From JANXLS01 sp038227045 (GTDB taxonomy: Bacteria; Planctomycetota; SZUA-567; H5-PLA8), in NCBI GenBank assembly GCA_038227045.1, contig JBBRQD010000099.1:1-19658 (forward strand): DNA of 19,658 nt, read 5' to 3'. The translations under genes were made by a program, and so were the position numbers. This document shows positions 7,468 to 15,263 of the stretch, piece after piece. The stretch's first letter is position 1, and each line of letters begins with the position of its first letter. The notes beneath the pieces were generated by a model that was given only the letters and a program-made list of their open reading frames with translations, had not been told where the DNA came from and did no database searches.

Positions 7468-8910
7468 TTATTTCAGATTGCCCTCAAGCGACGCAGCTCC
7501 TGCAGTTGCGTCGACGCCGTTGACGAGAACGTTGCCTTTGATCCAGTTCTCTTTACCGCCGTCGAGTTTCAGCGAGAGCGTGGCCTTCTTCTCGTCTCGA
7601 TCGTCACGAACGACGCACTCGCTGACTTTGCAGCGCGAGCATTCTTTCATCAGCAACCCCACGCCGTCGCAGTCCAGAATGCTCACGTCGGTCACAGTGA
7701 ACCGGTTGCATTTTTCCAGCGATATCGCGGCATCTTTTTTCCAAACGCCTTTGACGACAAAGCCGCTCAGCTTACAGTCGCTGCAGTTGCGGAAGGTCAG
7801 ACCGTTTAAGTCCTTCGCCCAGTTTCCGTTGACGACATAGCGCGGATTGCGGTCGAAATCGTTCGCCCCGACGATGACGCATTGGCTGTTCTCGATCAGC
7901 AAATCGTGCTCGAAGCCCTCCCAGAATGTGTTGCCCACAATGCTCACGCCGCGCGCGTGATCGAGGTGAATGTTGATCATCACATCGCTCATGGCGTTGC
8001 CCACGATGGCGATGTGGCCTTCCTGCGTTTCCGCCGGATTTTTCAACGAGGTAATGCCTTTGCCAATGACGCGAATATTGGCGCTGCCGGCGGATTTGCT
8101 GTTGTGCTGCAACGTACATCCCGTAATGGCGACTTCGTCGGTGCTGCCATCCGTGCTGTCGATCAGCACGTTGGCGCTCGGCGCGACGCCGGGTGCCATG
8201 TTGCTTTCAATGTCGCACGTGCCGATCTGCACATTGCGGACTTCGCCGCCGCGCATGACAACGCCGCCGCCCGCGTTGTAGCTGATATGGCAGCCGGCAA
8301 TATTCGATTGATGCAAGTTGACGTGGTCATAGAACACGCCGATGCCGCGGTTATGGTAAAGGTGACAGGCGGAGACGAGGATATTGCGGTTGCGCGTTGT
8401 CAGATGAATTGCGTGGCGCAGATCGTGCAACAAGCATTCGACGACGGTGAACTGCATCGTTCCGGTCGCTTCAATACCGTCCGCTTCGTCGTGGGCTCCC
8501 ATGATGTCAAGCCCGCGAACCATCGGCGCGCGCTGCTTTTCCCACACTTCGGGCTTCACTGTCGGCGGGTCGGCCGAGCCGGCGTGCGTGCCGATGAAAT
8601 GAAACGCCGGGCCGCTGCCCGCCATGATGACGCGCGCCGTGCCGTCGCCGATAAAAGAGGTGTACCCGACCTTATCGAGATCGACGGTGACCGTCTTGCT
8701 CAACCGGTAACTGCCTTTGAGAAATGCAATGCTGCCTGAGCCGCTGTCCACGGCCTTTTGAATGGCCGCGGTGTCATCGGCTTTGCCATCACCCACCGCG
8801 CCGAAATCCAGAACGGTCGCACCGGGTTTCCGAGGCGCGGCGGCATCTTCGGCGTGAACAAACGCGACGGCCAGCGTCGCAAAAAAGAGAGTCAATATGA
8901 ATGTTCGCAT
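7468..8910 (-). CDS. Exported right-handed beta-helix (pectate-lyase-3-like) protein
   Basis: A 480-residue secreted protein. Residues 1-20 are a classical signal peptide (RTFILTLFFATLAVAFVHA). Next comes the N-terminal signature of pectate-lyase-3/GH28-like proteins, TVLDFGAVGDGKADDTAAIQ (32-51) followed by FLKGSYRLSKTV. The rest is a run of beta-helix coils with repeated IVGN, VGANDF, FRNCSDCKLSG and MKECSRCKVSECVV units, where short strands alternate with Asn/Cys turns. Such proteins bind or cleave polysaccharides; catalytic residues cannot be assigned, so it may act as lyase, hydrolase, epimerase or only as a binding protein. Periplasmic or extracellular. It converges on the amber-interrupted gene with 23 nt between stops. 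No strong ribosome binding site is seen before the ATG. Confidence 0.88.
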   Translation of the reverse strand: MRTFILTLFFATLAVAFVHAEDAAAPRKPGATVLDFGAVGDGKADDTAAIQKAVDSGSGSIAFLKGSYRLSKTVTVDLDKVGYTSFIGDGTARVIMAGSGPAFHFIGTHAGSADPPTVKPEVWEKQRAPMVRGLDIMGAHDEADGIEATGTMQFTVVECLLHDLRHAIHLTTRNRNILVSACHLYHNRGIGVFYDHVNLHQSNIAGCHISYNAGGGVVMRGGEVRNVQIGTCDIESNMAPGVAPSANVLIDSTDGSTDEVAITGCTLQHNSKSAGSANIRVIGKGITSLKNPAETQEGHIAIVGNAMSDVMINIHLDHARGVSIVGNTFWEGFEHDLLIENSQCVIVGANDFDRNPRYVVNGNWAKDLNGLTFRNCSDCKLSGFVVKGVWKKDAAISLEKCNRFTVTDVSILDCDGVGLLMKECSRCKVSECVVRDDRDEKKATLSLKLDGGKENWIKGNVLVNGVDATAGAASLEGNLK

Positions 8911-9142
8911 GGAAACTGTTTACACCCGGCGAAGGTGAACGACGTGGCTTTTTGAGCAGAATCGGGCGGTGCGAATTGCGGGATGGGCACAGTAAAATCC
9001 GAGAATTCCAGCGGACCGTCTCCGTAGTTGCCGCAGACATCCCTTGGAAACAAAGGGAAACAAAGTGACAGATACCAATCTAAAATGAATTCGTGCTGTC
9101 ACCTGAAACGTTGTAGTATGTAACGAAAAGGAGTGATAATAA

Positions 9143-9415
9143 ATGAGCATCACGTTGGATTTGCCGAAGAAACTTGAAGCCAAATTGTCGGCTCAGGCTT
9201 CACGCGCAGGAATGTCTTTGTCCGACTATGCATTATGCGTGCTGGGCGGAGATAAAATTCCAATCGTTAAAATCCGAAATGGCGCGGAACTGATGTCTTA
9301 TTGGACGACGGAAGGCGTAGTCGGAAGCCGGAAGGATATTAAAAACAGCGCGCAACATGCGCGGACTGTTCGGCAAAAGGCTGAAAAGCGGACATCTCGA
9401 ACGCGACAGGGGTAA
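9143..9415 (+). CDS. Ribbon-helix-helix-type antitoxin
   Basis: A 90-residue protein whose N-terminus (SITLDLPKKLEAKLSAQASR, then AGMSLSDYALCVLGG) fits a ribbon-helix-helix DNA-binding domain of the Arc/MetJ type: one beta strand followed by two helices. The C-terminal half (about 55-90) is basic and probably wraps the toxin. AAAAGGAG at 9126-9133 gives a good ribosome binding site 9 nt before the ATG. The stop codon is 2 nt from the GTG start of the PIN toxin gene, which is the standard antitoxin-first operon layout. It should neutralise that toxin and repress the shared promoter. The spacer upstream (8911-9142) has a GTGACAG/CTGTCAC inverted pair but no clear promoter. Confidence 0.8.
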   Translation: MSITLDLPKKLEAKLSAQASRAGMSLSDYALCVLGGDKIPIVKIRNGAELMSYWTTEGVVGSRKDIKNSAQHARTVRQKAEKRTSRTRQG

Positions 9416-9417
9416 TT

Positions 9418-9798
9418 GTGGATTTACTCGATACGGATGTGCTGATTGACATACAGCGCGGTCACCCTTCCGCACTGGCTTGGTTTTCGCAACTGAAGGA
9501 ATTGCCAGCAATACCGGGTTTCGTGGCCATGGAATTGGTTCAGGACGCTCGCAACGCGCGGGAAGTCAAAACCGCTTTAAAAATGATCGCTCCATTTGAT
9601 GTCGTCTGGCCGCAGACTTCCGACTGTCAGAGAGCGCTCGGCGATTTCGCGATTTACCATCTGTCTGATGGTTTGGGGTTGTTGGATGCATTGATTGCTG
9701 CGACTGCAATCGGATTATCGGCGTCGCTTTTGACGTTTAATGTAAAACATTATCGCGCCGTGCCTGGTTTGAAGTTGAAACGGCCGTATGTGAAATAA
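9418..9798 (+). CDS. PIN-domain toxin (VapC-like)
   Basis: A 126-residue PIN-domain ribonuclease, the usual VapC size. The acidic metal-binding residues are in place: D5/D7 in LLDTDVLID (3-11), E39 in VAMELVQDA (36-44) and D90 in GLLDALIAATA (87-97). The fourth position is N108 in LTFNVKHY, a common variant in this family. VapC toxins cleave tRNA or rRNA with Mg2+; the target here is unknown. The GTG start lies 2 nt after the antitoxin stop, so the two are translationally linked. The frame appears intact. The gene sits at the edge of a repeat-rich accessory stretch, 33 nt before a REP-like copy. Confidence 0.92.
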   Translation: MDLLDTDVLIDIQRGHPSALAWFSQLKELPAIPGFVAMELVQDARNAREVKTALKMIAPFDVVWPQTSDCQRALGDFAIYHLSDGLGLLDALIAATAIGLSASLLTFNVKHYRAVPGLKLKRPYVK

Positions 9799-9831
9799 TA
9801 ACCTTGCAGGTGGCTGTCCCAATCCTGTTCG

Positions 9832-9914
9832 GGCGGGTGGCCGCGAGCAACGACGGTCCGATGGGTGCCAAGGAGCAGGGCCGTTTCTGCTCCTTGCTGA
9901 TTCGCGCTCGATTT
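9832..9914 (+). repeat. REP-like repeat, copy 1
   Basis: An 83-nt unit starting GGCGGGTGGCCGCGAGCAAC and holding a perfect 10-bp stem CAAGGAGCAG/CTGCTCCTTG (9869-9878 and 9887-9896). It is identical to copy 2 at 11671-11753 except for one base, and related to the inverted copy at 10509-10588. It ends 2 nt before the stop codon of the transposase. Confidence 0.92.
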
Positions 9915-9916
9915 CG

Positions 9917-10492
9917 TCATTCGTCCACCCAGTCATCGACAATCATCGGCTCATTCTCTCGCATTCCTTGCTCAATCCACCTGAAACTCGACCACCGCCA
10001 CTTTTCGGGCGACTGAACCAGGTTGCGTTTGACGGGATTTCGGTGACAGTATTCTGCTTTTTCAATCGCCTTTTTCATGGTCCAAATGTTTAAGTCATGT
10101 CCTCCGCCTGGCTGCCAATAGCAATACTGAACTGAACCATCGAGTTGAACCAGCGAAAGTTGCTTCAACAAGGGTGAATGGGTCTTCTTGAGGCTGTTGA
10201 TGACCCGGCGGGCCATTGGGTTTTTGGCCAGTTGCATGAATTCAGAGATGCGGTATTTTTCCTGGCGCGGTTTAAGCAGCAGGTGTACGTGCTCGGGCAT
10301 GAAGACGTATGCCCATAGATCGATCTTTAGTCTTTGTCTGGCGTGGGAAATCGAATCGGCGAGCCAGCCGCGCCAAAGTTCATTGGTCAGAAGCGGAAGC
10401 CGGCGATAACATGAGAACGTGTAAAAATGAATGTGGCCGGGCGTGTCGATTCGGGCCGCTTTGCGGTAGATAAATGGGCCGTGGATTGACAT
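9917..10492 (-). CDS. REP-associated tyrosine transposase (Y1, IS200-like; RAYT)
   Basis: A 191-residue single-strand DNA transposase of the HUH/Y1 class. The metal-binding HUH motif is H68-V69-H70 in FMPEHVHLLL (64-73). The catalytic tyrosine is most likely Y148 in AEYCHRNPVKRNLV (146-159), followed by the family-typical WRWSSFRW (165-172). It should nick and rejoin DNA at REP hairpins through a 5'-phosphotyrosine link. The reading frame stays open to 10717, but that part only translates REP copy 3. The ATG at 10492 starts just where the repeat ends and gives a normal RAYT length. The HUH and Y motifs are intact, so it may be active. Confidence 0.92.
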   Translation of the reverse strand: MSIHGPFIYRKAARIDTPGHIHFYTFSCYRRLPLLTNELWRGWLADSISHARQRLKIDLWAYVFMPEHVHLLLKPRQEKYRISEFMQLAKNPMARRVINSLKKTHSPLLKQLSLVQLDGSVQYCYWQPGGGHDLNIWTMKKAIEKAEYCHRNPVKRNLVQSPEKWRWSSFRWIEQGMRENEPMIVDDWVDE

Positions 10493-10508
10493 GTGCGAGA
10501 GTTTACCA

Positions 10509-10588
10509 GATTTCGGCGCGCAGCAGCAAGGAGCAGAAATGGCCCTGCTCCTTGGCACCCCTCGACGCGTGGCTCGCGGCCACCCGCC
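10509..10588 (-). repeat. REP-like repeat, copy 3 (inverted)
   Basis: The reverse complement shares GGCGGGTGGCCGCGAGC, GGGTGCCAAGGAGCAGGGCC and the 10-bp hairpin (10527-10536 with 10545-10554) with copies 1 and 2, but differs in the segment after the first 17 nt and at its far end. It is thus an older or distinct subtype. Confidence 0.88.
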
Positions 10589-10687
10589 CTCACAGAAGCG
10601 GGCACGGACGCACTGCGGATGGGAAAGCGATTCCCGTCCAAAGCAAGCGAGGAACTCTACAGCAAGTTGGGGGACGCCGCATGGTAA
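10589..10687 (+). pseudogene. C-terminal remnant of a gene cut by the RAYT/REP insertion
   Basis: Directly after REP copy 3 a frame reads LTEAGTDALRMGKRFPSKAS then EELYSKLGDAAW and stops at 10685-10687. It looks like ordinary protein sequence, whereas the frame upstream only translates the repeat. Its stop overlaps the ATG of the next gene (10681), the arrangement of a translationally coupled pair. An internal ATG at 10619 could still give a 22-residue peptide. The parent gene is not recognised and its front part is not visible to the left of the transposase. Confidence 0.4.
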
Positions 10688-11091
10688 CCGCCTTATATAA
10701 ACTGCCGTTTCCGTCATCGTCGGGGGTGGAAGGAACAGTTACAGTGGAGCTTGGACGAACCGCCGTACTTAGGTGTGACGACGGCGATGGCCATTTCATG
10801 AACATTACTTTCCCCCGCGTCATGGCCTATAAAGTGACATACCACACCGCGTGCACGTTCTTTATGATCAATACCGCTTATGACAAGCTGGTTGATCTTG
10901 GCCGTAGCGATTGGCTCGAGGCCATTGAGAAAAATGTGGAGGGCCAAGGCGAGAAGGCTGAAGGACTACGCCATTTCATGGTTTATTTCGACGATGGCCC
11001 TTGCTACGAGTTCATTGGCACTTCGTTCAGTGTAGATTCGAATTTTCCGGCGACGATCCCGCCCGAACCGTGGCTGAATGAGGGGAAGTAG
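10681..11091 (+). CDS. Unknown small protein, first intact gene of the kptA operon
   Basis: A 136-residue soluble protein without a recognised domain. The N-terminal half is rich in beta strands (GTVTVELGRTAVLRC, FMNITFPRVMAYKVTY); a helix with many charges follows (SDWLEAIEKNVEGQGEKAEG). It ends in a strand pair HFMVYFDDGPCYEFIGTSFSV. The frame is open further upstream, but that part runs through REP copy 3 and the remnant gene, so the ATG at 10681 is preferred. That ATG overlaps the remnant's stop. The stop at 11089-11091 is 1 nt from the first possible kptA start, so both are very likely co-transcribed. A role in sensing, binding or immunity next to the RNA phosphotransferase is possible but not shown by sequence. 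Confidence 0.7.
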   Translation: MVTALYKLPFPSSSGVEGTVTVELGRTAVLRCDDGDGHFMNITFPRVMAYKVTYHTACTFFMINTAYDKLVDLGRSDWLEAIEKNVEGQGEKAEGLRHFMVYFDDGPCYEFIGTSFSVDSNFPATIPPEPWLNEGK

Positions 11092-11092
11092 A

Positions 11093-11659
11093 ATGGACAA
11101 GTCTTGGGGGAGTACAATGGATTCCTTGATTTTAAGCAAAGCAGTGTCCTACATCCTCCGGCACGCTCCTTGGGAATACGAACTGGAATTAGACGACGAA
11201 GGCTGGGTGCGTCTTGAGGATTTATTAGCCGGATTAAGAACAGAACCGAAATTCGTGTCCATCACCACCAAAGATTTGGTTTTGATGATCGAACAAAGCG
11301 ATAAAAAGCGACACGAACTTAAAGACGAGCGCATACGCGCATTGTACGGACACTCCCTCCCGGGAAAGCTCGTTCGCGAACGTGCAGTCCCTCCGGACAT
11401 TCTTTACCACGGGTCGCTCCGAGGTTTCTTAGACTCAATTTTGCGTTTAGGATTGCGACCGATGAACCGTCAATATGTCCACCTCTCAGTTGACGTAGTG
11501 ACTGCGAAGGTGGTGGCGGCGCGTAAGGGCCAAGATATTATGCTTCTCGAAATTCCCGCACGTCGTATGTACGATGCAGGAGTCCCTTTCTATCAGGGCA
11601 ATGAAAAAGTTTGGCTGGCCGACGCAATTCCAAAAGAATGGTTGACATTAGTTCCATAA
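11093..11659 (+). CDS. kptA: RNA 2'-phosphotransferase, Tpt1/KptA family
   Basis: A 188-residue enzyme that moves an internal RNA 2'-phosphate to NAD+, releasing ADP-ribose 1'',2''-cyclic phosphate and nicotinamide. Family landmarks appear in order: VSYILRHAP (18-26, with R23 and H24), LDDEGWVRLEDLL (33-45), RIRALYGHSLPG (80-91, R82), LYHGSLRGFLDSILRLGLRP (104-123) and NRQYVHLS (125-132, R126 and H130). R23, H24, R82 and R126 correspond to the catalytic Arg-His-Arg-Arg set of characterised Tpt1 proteins, so it should be active. In fungi Tpt1 finishes tRNA splicing; most bacteria lack that pathway and the true substrate is unknown. The ATG at 11093 follows GAGGGG; an alternative ATG at 11117 follows GGGGGAG and gives a typical family N-terminus. 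REP copy 2 starts 11 nt after its stop. Confidence 0.93.
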   Translation: MDKSWGSTMDSLILSKAVSYILRHAPWEYELELDDEGWVRLEDLLAGLRTEPKFVSITTKDLVLMIEQSDKKRHELKDERIRALYGHSLPGKLVRERAVPPDILYHGSLRGFLDSILRLGLRPMNRQYVHLSVDVVTAKVVAARKGQDIMLLEIPARRMYDAGVPFYQGNEKVWLADAIPKEWLTLVP

Positions 11660-11670
11660 CCAAGACAAAT

Positions 11671-11753
11671 GGCGGGTGGCCGCGAGCAACGACGGTCCGA
11701 TGGGTGCCAAGGAGCAGAGCCGTTTCTGCTCCTTGCTGATTCGCGCTCGATTT
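11671..11753 (+). repeat. REP-like repeat, copy 2
   Basis: Differs from copy 1 at 9832-9914 by a single base in 83 (G to A next to the hairpin loop) and lies in the same direction. The perfect stem is 11708-11717 with 11726-11735. With copy 1 it brackets the transposase, the gene remnant, the unknown gene and kptA. Confidence 0.92.
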
Positions 11754-11758
11754 GAGAC

Positions 11759-11909
11759 CCCGGGACAGACGGCGCATTCTTTTTTCGTTATAAACCAATA
11801 CGCCGTCCGTCCCGAATGGCACATAGTTAAGGACGATGCACACGTGCAATGCGTGGGAGCGGAGTCGCCAAAAGCGGCTTAACTATGCGCCATTCCCGTC
11901 CGTCCCGGG
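11759..11909. repeat. 151-bp nested palindromic element with 14-bp terminal inverted repeats
   Basis: Ends CCCGGGACAGACGG (11759-11772) and CCGTCCGTCCCGGG (11896-11909) are inverted with one mismatch. Inside, 11761-11774 also pairs with 11801-11814, and 11814-11831 pairs with 11878-11895 (18 bp, one G-U type mismatch). The element can thus fold in two ways and has no coding potential. It shares CAGACGGCGCATT with the hairpin at 162-225. Confidence 0.75.
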
Positions 11910-11933
11910 CTTACTTACCCTGAACTCCGCCGC

Positions 11934-13910
11934 TCACTCCAATTCCAGCACGATGGACTTCATCGTCGGCTTGGCGGCGCATTTGATCGTGTACGTCTCA
12001 TTCGCCGTTTTGGCCACATGAACGTCGTGTTTCGCCTGGCCGTTCTCTTCCCAGTTGTATGTCACCTTGACTGGCGCGAAGCCGCCGTGAGGCTCCTTGT
12101 AATCGGCGTCGATGCGGAATGCATTGATCATCGTCGCATTATTGTGGGTCGTTCCCGCGAAACGCACCCATACCTTTTTCGTTCCCGCGGGGACATCGGA
12201 GAACGTTATGTACTTGCAGTCGTTGACGACCGGACCGACGGCATGGTCTATCGTCTTGAACGCCTTTCCGTCGAATGAAACTTGATAGTCCCAACCCGCC
12301 TTGGCGTCCCGCACGCGGTAGTAGGAACCGAAGCGCAGGCGCGTCATCTCCCCTGGAGTTTCAACGGGGAACGTGACGCTGCCTTCAGCGCCTTTGATCA
12401 TAATTCCCGGCCGGACAATGTTGACTTCCTCGGGATCGTAATCCGTGTAGACAACCTGTTTGACATTCTGCGCCGGATCTGTGTTGCCTTCCAGCGTAAT
12501 GGTGCCTTCCTGCGGCCCGGCGCTGAAGGTAATCGTGTTGTCGCCCGTGTCCAACGCCGGGAGCGGACGCTGCGAATGCTGGATATCGTGGGAAAGCTTC
12601 AACGCGTCGAGATCCGTGCCTTTGCCCGTCAGCGTCAGTTTGAGCTGGTACTCGTAGCGGCGGAACACAACCGGCTTGAGATCGATGTGTTGCTCGCCTG
12701 CCGTGGTGATTTTCGCCACGTCCTTCCAGTGGCGGCCATGGTTGTCGCTGAACGCGACCGCGATCGAACCGCCTTCTCCAATGACCGCCTTGAGAAACAC
12801 ATCCCCGCTCAGGTACACGTAGCTGGATGGCATTCGAATGATGAGTTCGCCGGATGTGGCCGGGTCCTGAACGTGCAGCATGGCGCCTGACTTATTCTCC
12901 TCCCGATTTATGAGATTGACGACGGAGAGCGCACCGGCTTTGAAGGCACCGCCAGCGAGCGGGACGTTGTATTCCAGCTTGCCGTTGCCGACGCGTCCGT
13001 TGGTCAAATCGCCTTCTTTTAATCCATACCGATTGAGTTGCGCCGAGGTCATGGTCATGCAACCCGGCGCGCTCTCCGGCATGTTTACGTGCAGGCCGGA
13101 ATTGGACCAGTTCCGCGTCAGGCGTTCGCCTTTGCGCAATTGAATATTGACCTGGTAACCGAGGGCATAACCCGGTTCCCAGGGCATTTTGTTGGAACCA
13201 TCGTACTCTTGCATTGTTGAGTACCAACCGTGGGTCATCGCAGGCAGCCAACCGCGCTCGTCGTACGTCGGGCAGCGCGTGAGAATCGCCGGACCCGCCT
13301 TGACCCCGGGACCCTTGAATTGAAAGTCGCCGATCTTCGCCCCGTTTCCCTTGAGGCCCGGATTCTTGCCATACCATTCGGCGATGCCGGCCATAATGTC
13401 ATCCAGACTAGCGGGTTTGCCGTCGGCTTTGGGGAAGTTGCATATAAGCGATCCATCCATGACGCGCCACGAATCATCCCAATATATCTCGGATATGACG
13501 TGGTTCGCGATAGTCCAGCCGCGCGATTTCAAGCCGACGTGCCGCGCCAATTGTTCCGTGTCGGCGGTGGCGACGCCGCATAAACTATAGCCGTACACGT
13601 TAAAAATCTTCACGGCGTCTTGGACAATTCCTTCGTTGTGCAGGAACTCGCTGGGCGGGTTATCCTGGTGCTGGTACGTCCAAACGGACTTCCAGACCGC
13701 GCGCGCCTTCTCATCATCGCTCATGCCGTCCTTGATATACGACTTCTTCCATGCGTCGAGACTGGAGACGTCCGGCACTTTGTCAGAGAGCACCTTGACG
13801 AAGCTGACGATGCCAACTCCAGTGCCCGTATCGCTGTCCGCGCCGTTGGCCGTGAGCGCACCGAGTGCAAGTAAAATGATGGCATAGGATGCCAATGTTT
13901 GATTGCGCAT
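11934..13910 (-). CDS. Large exported transglutaminase-like protein
   Basis: A 658-residue protein with a signal peptide (1-24, TLASYAIILLALGALTANGA). Residues about 60-165 resemble a transglutaminase/protease-like papain fold: a possible catalytic triad is C111 in GYSLCGVA, H137 in TIANHVISEI and D152 in WRVMDGS, in the right order and spacing. The following ~200 residues are unassigned. The C-terminal part (about 330-658) is beta-rich, with repeated FSDNHGRHWKDV-type and GWDYQVSFDGKAFK-type motifs, suggesting sugar-binding or sialidase/F5-8-like sandwich modules. It is likely periplasmic or outer-surface, possibly acting on peptide or polymer crosslinks. The ATG at 13910 has GGAGAG 7 nt upstream; the frame is open further to 13955 but that would bury the signal peptide. 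Confidence 0.82.
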   Translation of the reverse strand: MRNQTLASYAIILLALGALTANGADSDTGTGVGIVSFVKVLSDKVPDVSSLDAWKKSYIKDGMSDDEKARAVWKSVWTYQHQDNPPSEFLHNEGIVQDAVKIFNVYGYSLCGVATADTEQLARHVGLKSRGWTIANHVISEIYWDDSWRVMDGSLICNFPKADGKPASLDDIMAGIAEWYGKNPGLKGNGAKIGDFQFKGPGVKAGPAILTRCPTYDERGWLPAMTHGWYSTMQEYDGSNKMPWEPGYALGYQVNIQLRKGERLTRNWSNSGLHVNMPESAPGCMTMTSAQLNRYGLKEGDLTNGRVGNGKLEYNVPLAGGAFKAGALSVVNLINREENKSGAMLHVQDPATSGELIIRMPSSYVYLSGDVFLKAVIGEGGSIAVAFSDNHGRHWKDVAKITTAGEQHIDLKPVVFRRYEYQLKLTLTGKGTDLDALKLSHDIQHSQRPLPALDTGDNTITFSAGPQEGTITLEGNTDPAQNVKQVVYTDYDPEEVNIVRPGIMIKGAEGSVTFPVETPGEMTRLRFGSYYRVRDAKAGWDYQVSFDGKAFKTIDHAVGPVVNDCKYITFSDVPAGTKKVWVRFAGTTHNNATMINAFRIDADYKEPHGGFAPVKVTYNWEENGQAKHDVHVAKTANETYTIKCAAKPTMKSIVLELE

Positions 13911-14058
13911 GGGAGAACTCTCCAAGTGGGCACGAGTGGTTACACAACCGAGCAAGCACGGACGAAGTTAGTGTGTATGGATTTATACACGCGTTTCCAT
14001 CGATTTCATCAGGGAATTAAGGTGCCAACCTCGAATCTAATACGGTGTGATTCAAATT

Positions 14059-15177
14059 TCATTTACCCTTCCCACTCCGGCGCGCCTCCATCATTTCTTC
14101 CATTTTTTTGCGGGCGCCTTCCTTGCCGTAGCGCCGAATTAAATCTGTCATGAGTGTGTAAGCTGGGCGCGGTAGCGGGCTCATTTCATTTTCGCGTCCT
14201 GTCTCTTTCAACAAATTATCATAGGCGATGTGCGCATCCTGGTAATCGGGCTCGTTACTATCCATGCCCGTTGCCTTTTGGATTTCCAATGTGCGCTTGT
14301 AGCACTCTTCCGCGTGACTGTAATCTTTCAGCACGTGGTACGCCTGGCCCAAGGCAAACGAGGCGCGGCTTGCCTGCACACTAGCTGGGCCGTAGGCTGT
14401 CTCCATGAGCGCCAGAGCGCGCTTGAAGGCATCGCGAGCCTCTTCGTTTTTCTTAATGGCCAGGCAGGCCGTTCCGAGTTCCATCCATGTCTGCGCCGCT
14501 TCCACGGTTGTGCTTTTCTCGGAGGTGTCGAATACTCGCAGCAGGGCGAGACACTTTTCGCGCAGCAACCGGTGATCCGCTTCGAAGACTTTGCTGGCGG
14601 AATTCGTGGGAAATGACTGGTAACGCACACCATCGAGTTCCACCTCCAACAGCAATTTGAAATGTCCCTCATCCGAGTAATCATCCGATGTCAGGCCGGT
14701 TTCAACGACTCGAATATCTCCCAGCCGCCCCGCGTTCACGCGCATCGATGGACGCGGCCACATATAGCGCAACTCAACTTGGCCCGCGTTGTCTCCACTG
14801 ACCAGTACGAAATGGCCATACCACATCCACACGGGAAGCGTCGCTATGCCCACGAACAACAGTAACGCTATAGGCCCGGAATATCGAAACCTCTCCCACA
14901 CGCCGCACGCAACCGCGCCGCCAAAAAGCAACGTAAAAACCATGGCCACCGCGAAGCTCGTCACCTCGTTTTCGATTTTAACCAGGGGTATGGTGAAGAG
15001 TGCATTCGGCGCTTGATAAGCTGTAAATTGAGCGAATAGTTTTATGCACACTATCGGCAGGCAAGCCAATACAATGAATAAAAAGCATCCCAGCAGATTT
15101 CCCGCGGCACGCTTCTTGATCTTGAGCCATTCCGCGCGCTTTTTCTCACGCGACGTGTCTTCGGATTGTGGCTGCAT
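14059..15177 (-). CDS. Membrane-anchored TPR protein
   Basis: A 372-residue protein with a charged N-terminus (1-25, many Lys/Arg/Glu), three hydrophobic helices at about 28-48, 72-93 and 101-126, then a soluble part. Residues about 130-190 form a beta-rich domain of the DUF3592 style (GQVELRYMWP, FKLLLEVELDGVRYQSFP), an assignment that is only suggestive. Residues about 200-320 are tetratricopeptide repeats of the kinesin-light-chain type, such as TWMELGTACLAIKKNEEARD, FALGQAYHVLKDYSHAEECY and YKRTLEIQKATG. The tail is rich in Lys, Glu and Met. A scaffold role at the membrane is likely; no catalytic site is visible. GGAGG 7 nt before the ATG supports this start. The toxin-antitoxin pair lies upstream on the same strand, 86 nt away. 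Confidence 0.82.
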   Translation of the reverse strand: MQPQSEDTSREKKRAEWLKIKKRAAGNLLGCFLFIVLACLPIVCIKLFAQFTAYQAPNALFTIPLVKIENEVTSFAVAMVFTLLFGGAVACGVWERFRYSGPIALLLFVGIATLPVWMWYGHFVLVSGDNAGQVELRYMWPRPSMRVNAGRLGDIRVVETGLTSDDYSDEGHFKLLLEVELDGVRYQSFPTNSASKVFEADHRLLREKCLALLRVFDTSEKSTTVEAAQTWMELGTACLAIKKNEEARDAFKRALALMETAYGPASVQASRASFALGQAYHVLKDYSHAEECYKRTLEIQKATGMDSNEPDYQDAHIAYDNLLKETGRENEMSPLPRPAYTLMTDLIRRYGKEGARKKMEEMMEARRSGKGK

Positions 15178-15263
15178 GCTGTCGCCTCCGGCGGCATGTC
15201 AGCGTATACGGGAAATGGCCCTCAACAAGCATTTCTGAAAAAATGAGGAGGCAGAACAAAATA

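Larger units (their letters stand above)
9832..10588 (-). mobile_element. RAYT transposase flanked by inverted REP-like repeats
   Basis: Copy 1 on the left and copy 3 on the right are in opposite orientation and hug the transposase gene (2 nt and 16 nt away). This is the layout described for REP-associated tyrosine transposases, which process and spread REP hairpins. Target duplications cannot be judged, as this family does not make them. Confidence 0.75.

Noticed and set aside
7882..8739. 285-codon plus-strand frame
   Set aside because: Antisense to the beta-helix protein, which has a signal peptide and domain signature.
9832..11909. Possible CRISPR array from repeated hairpin units
   Set aside because: Copies are 83 nt, far apart, in mixed orientation and separated by genes; no regular spacers and no cas genes.
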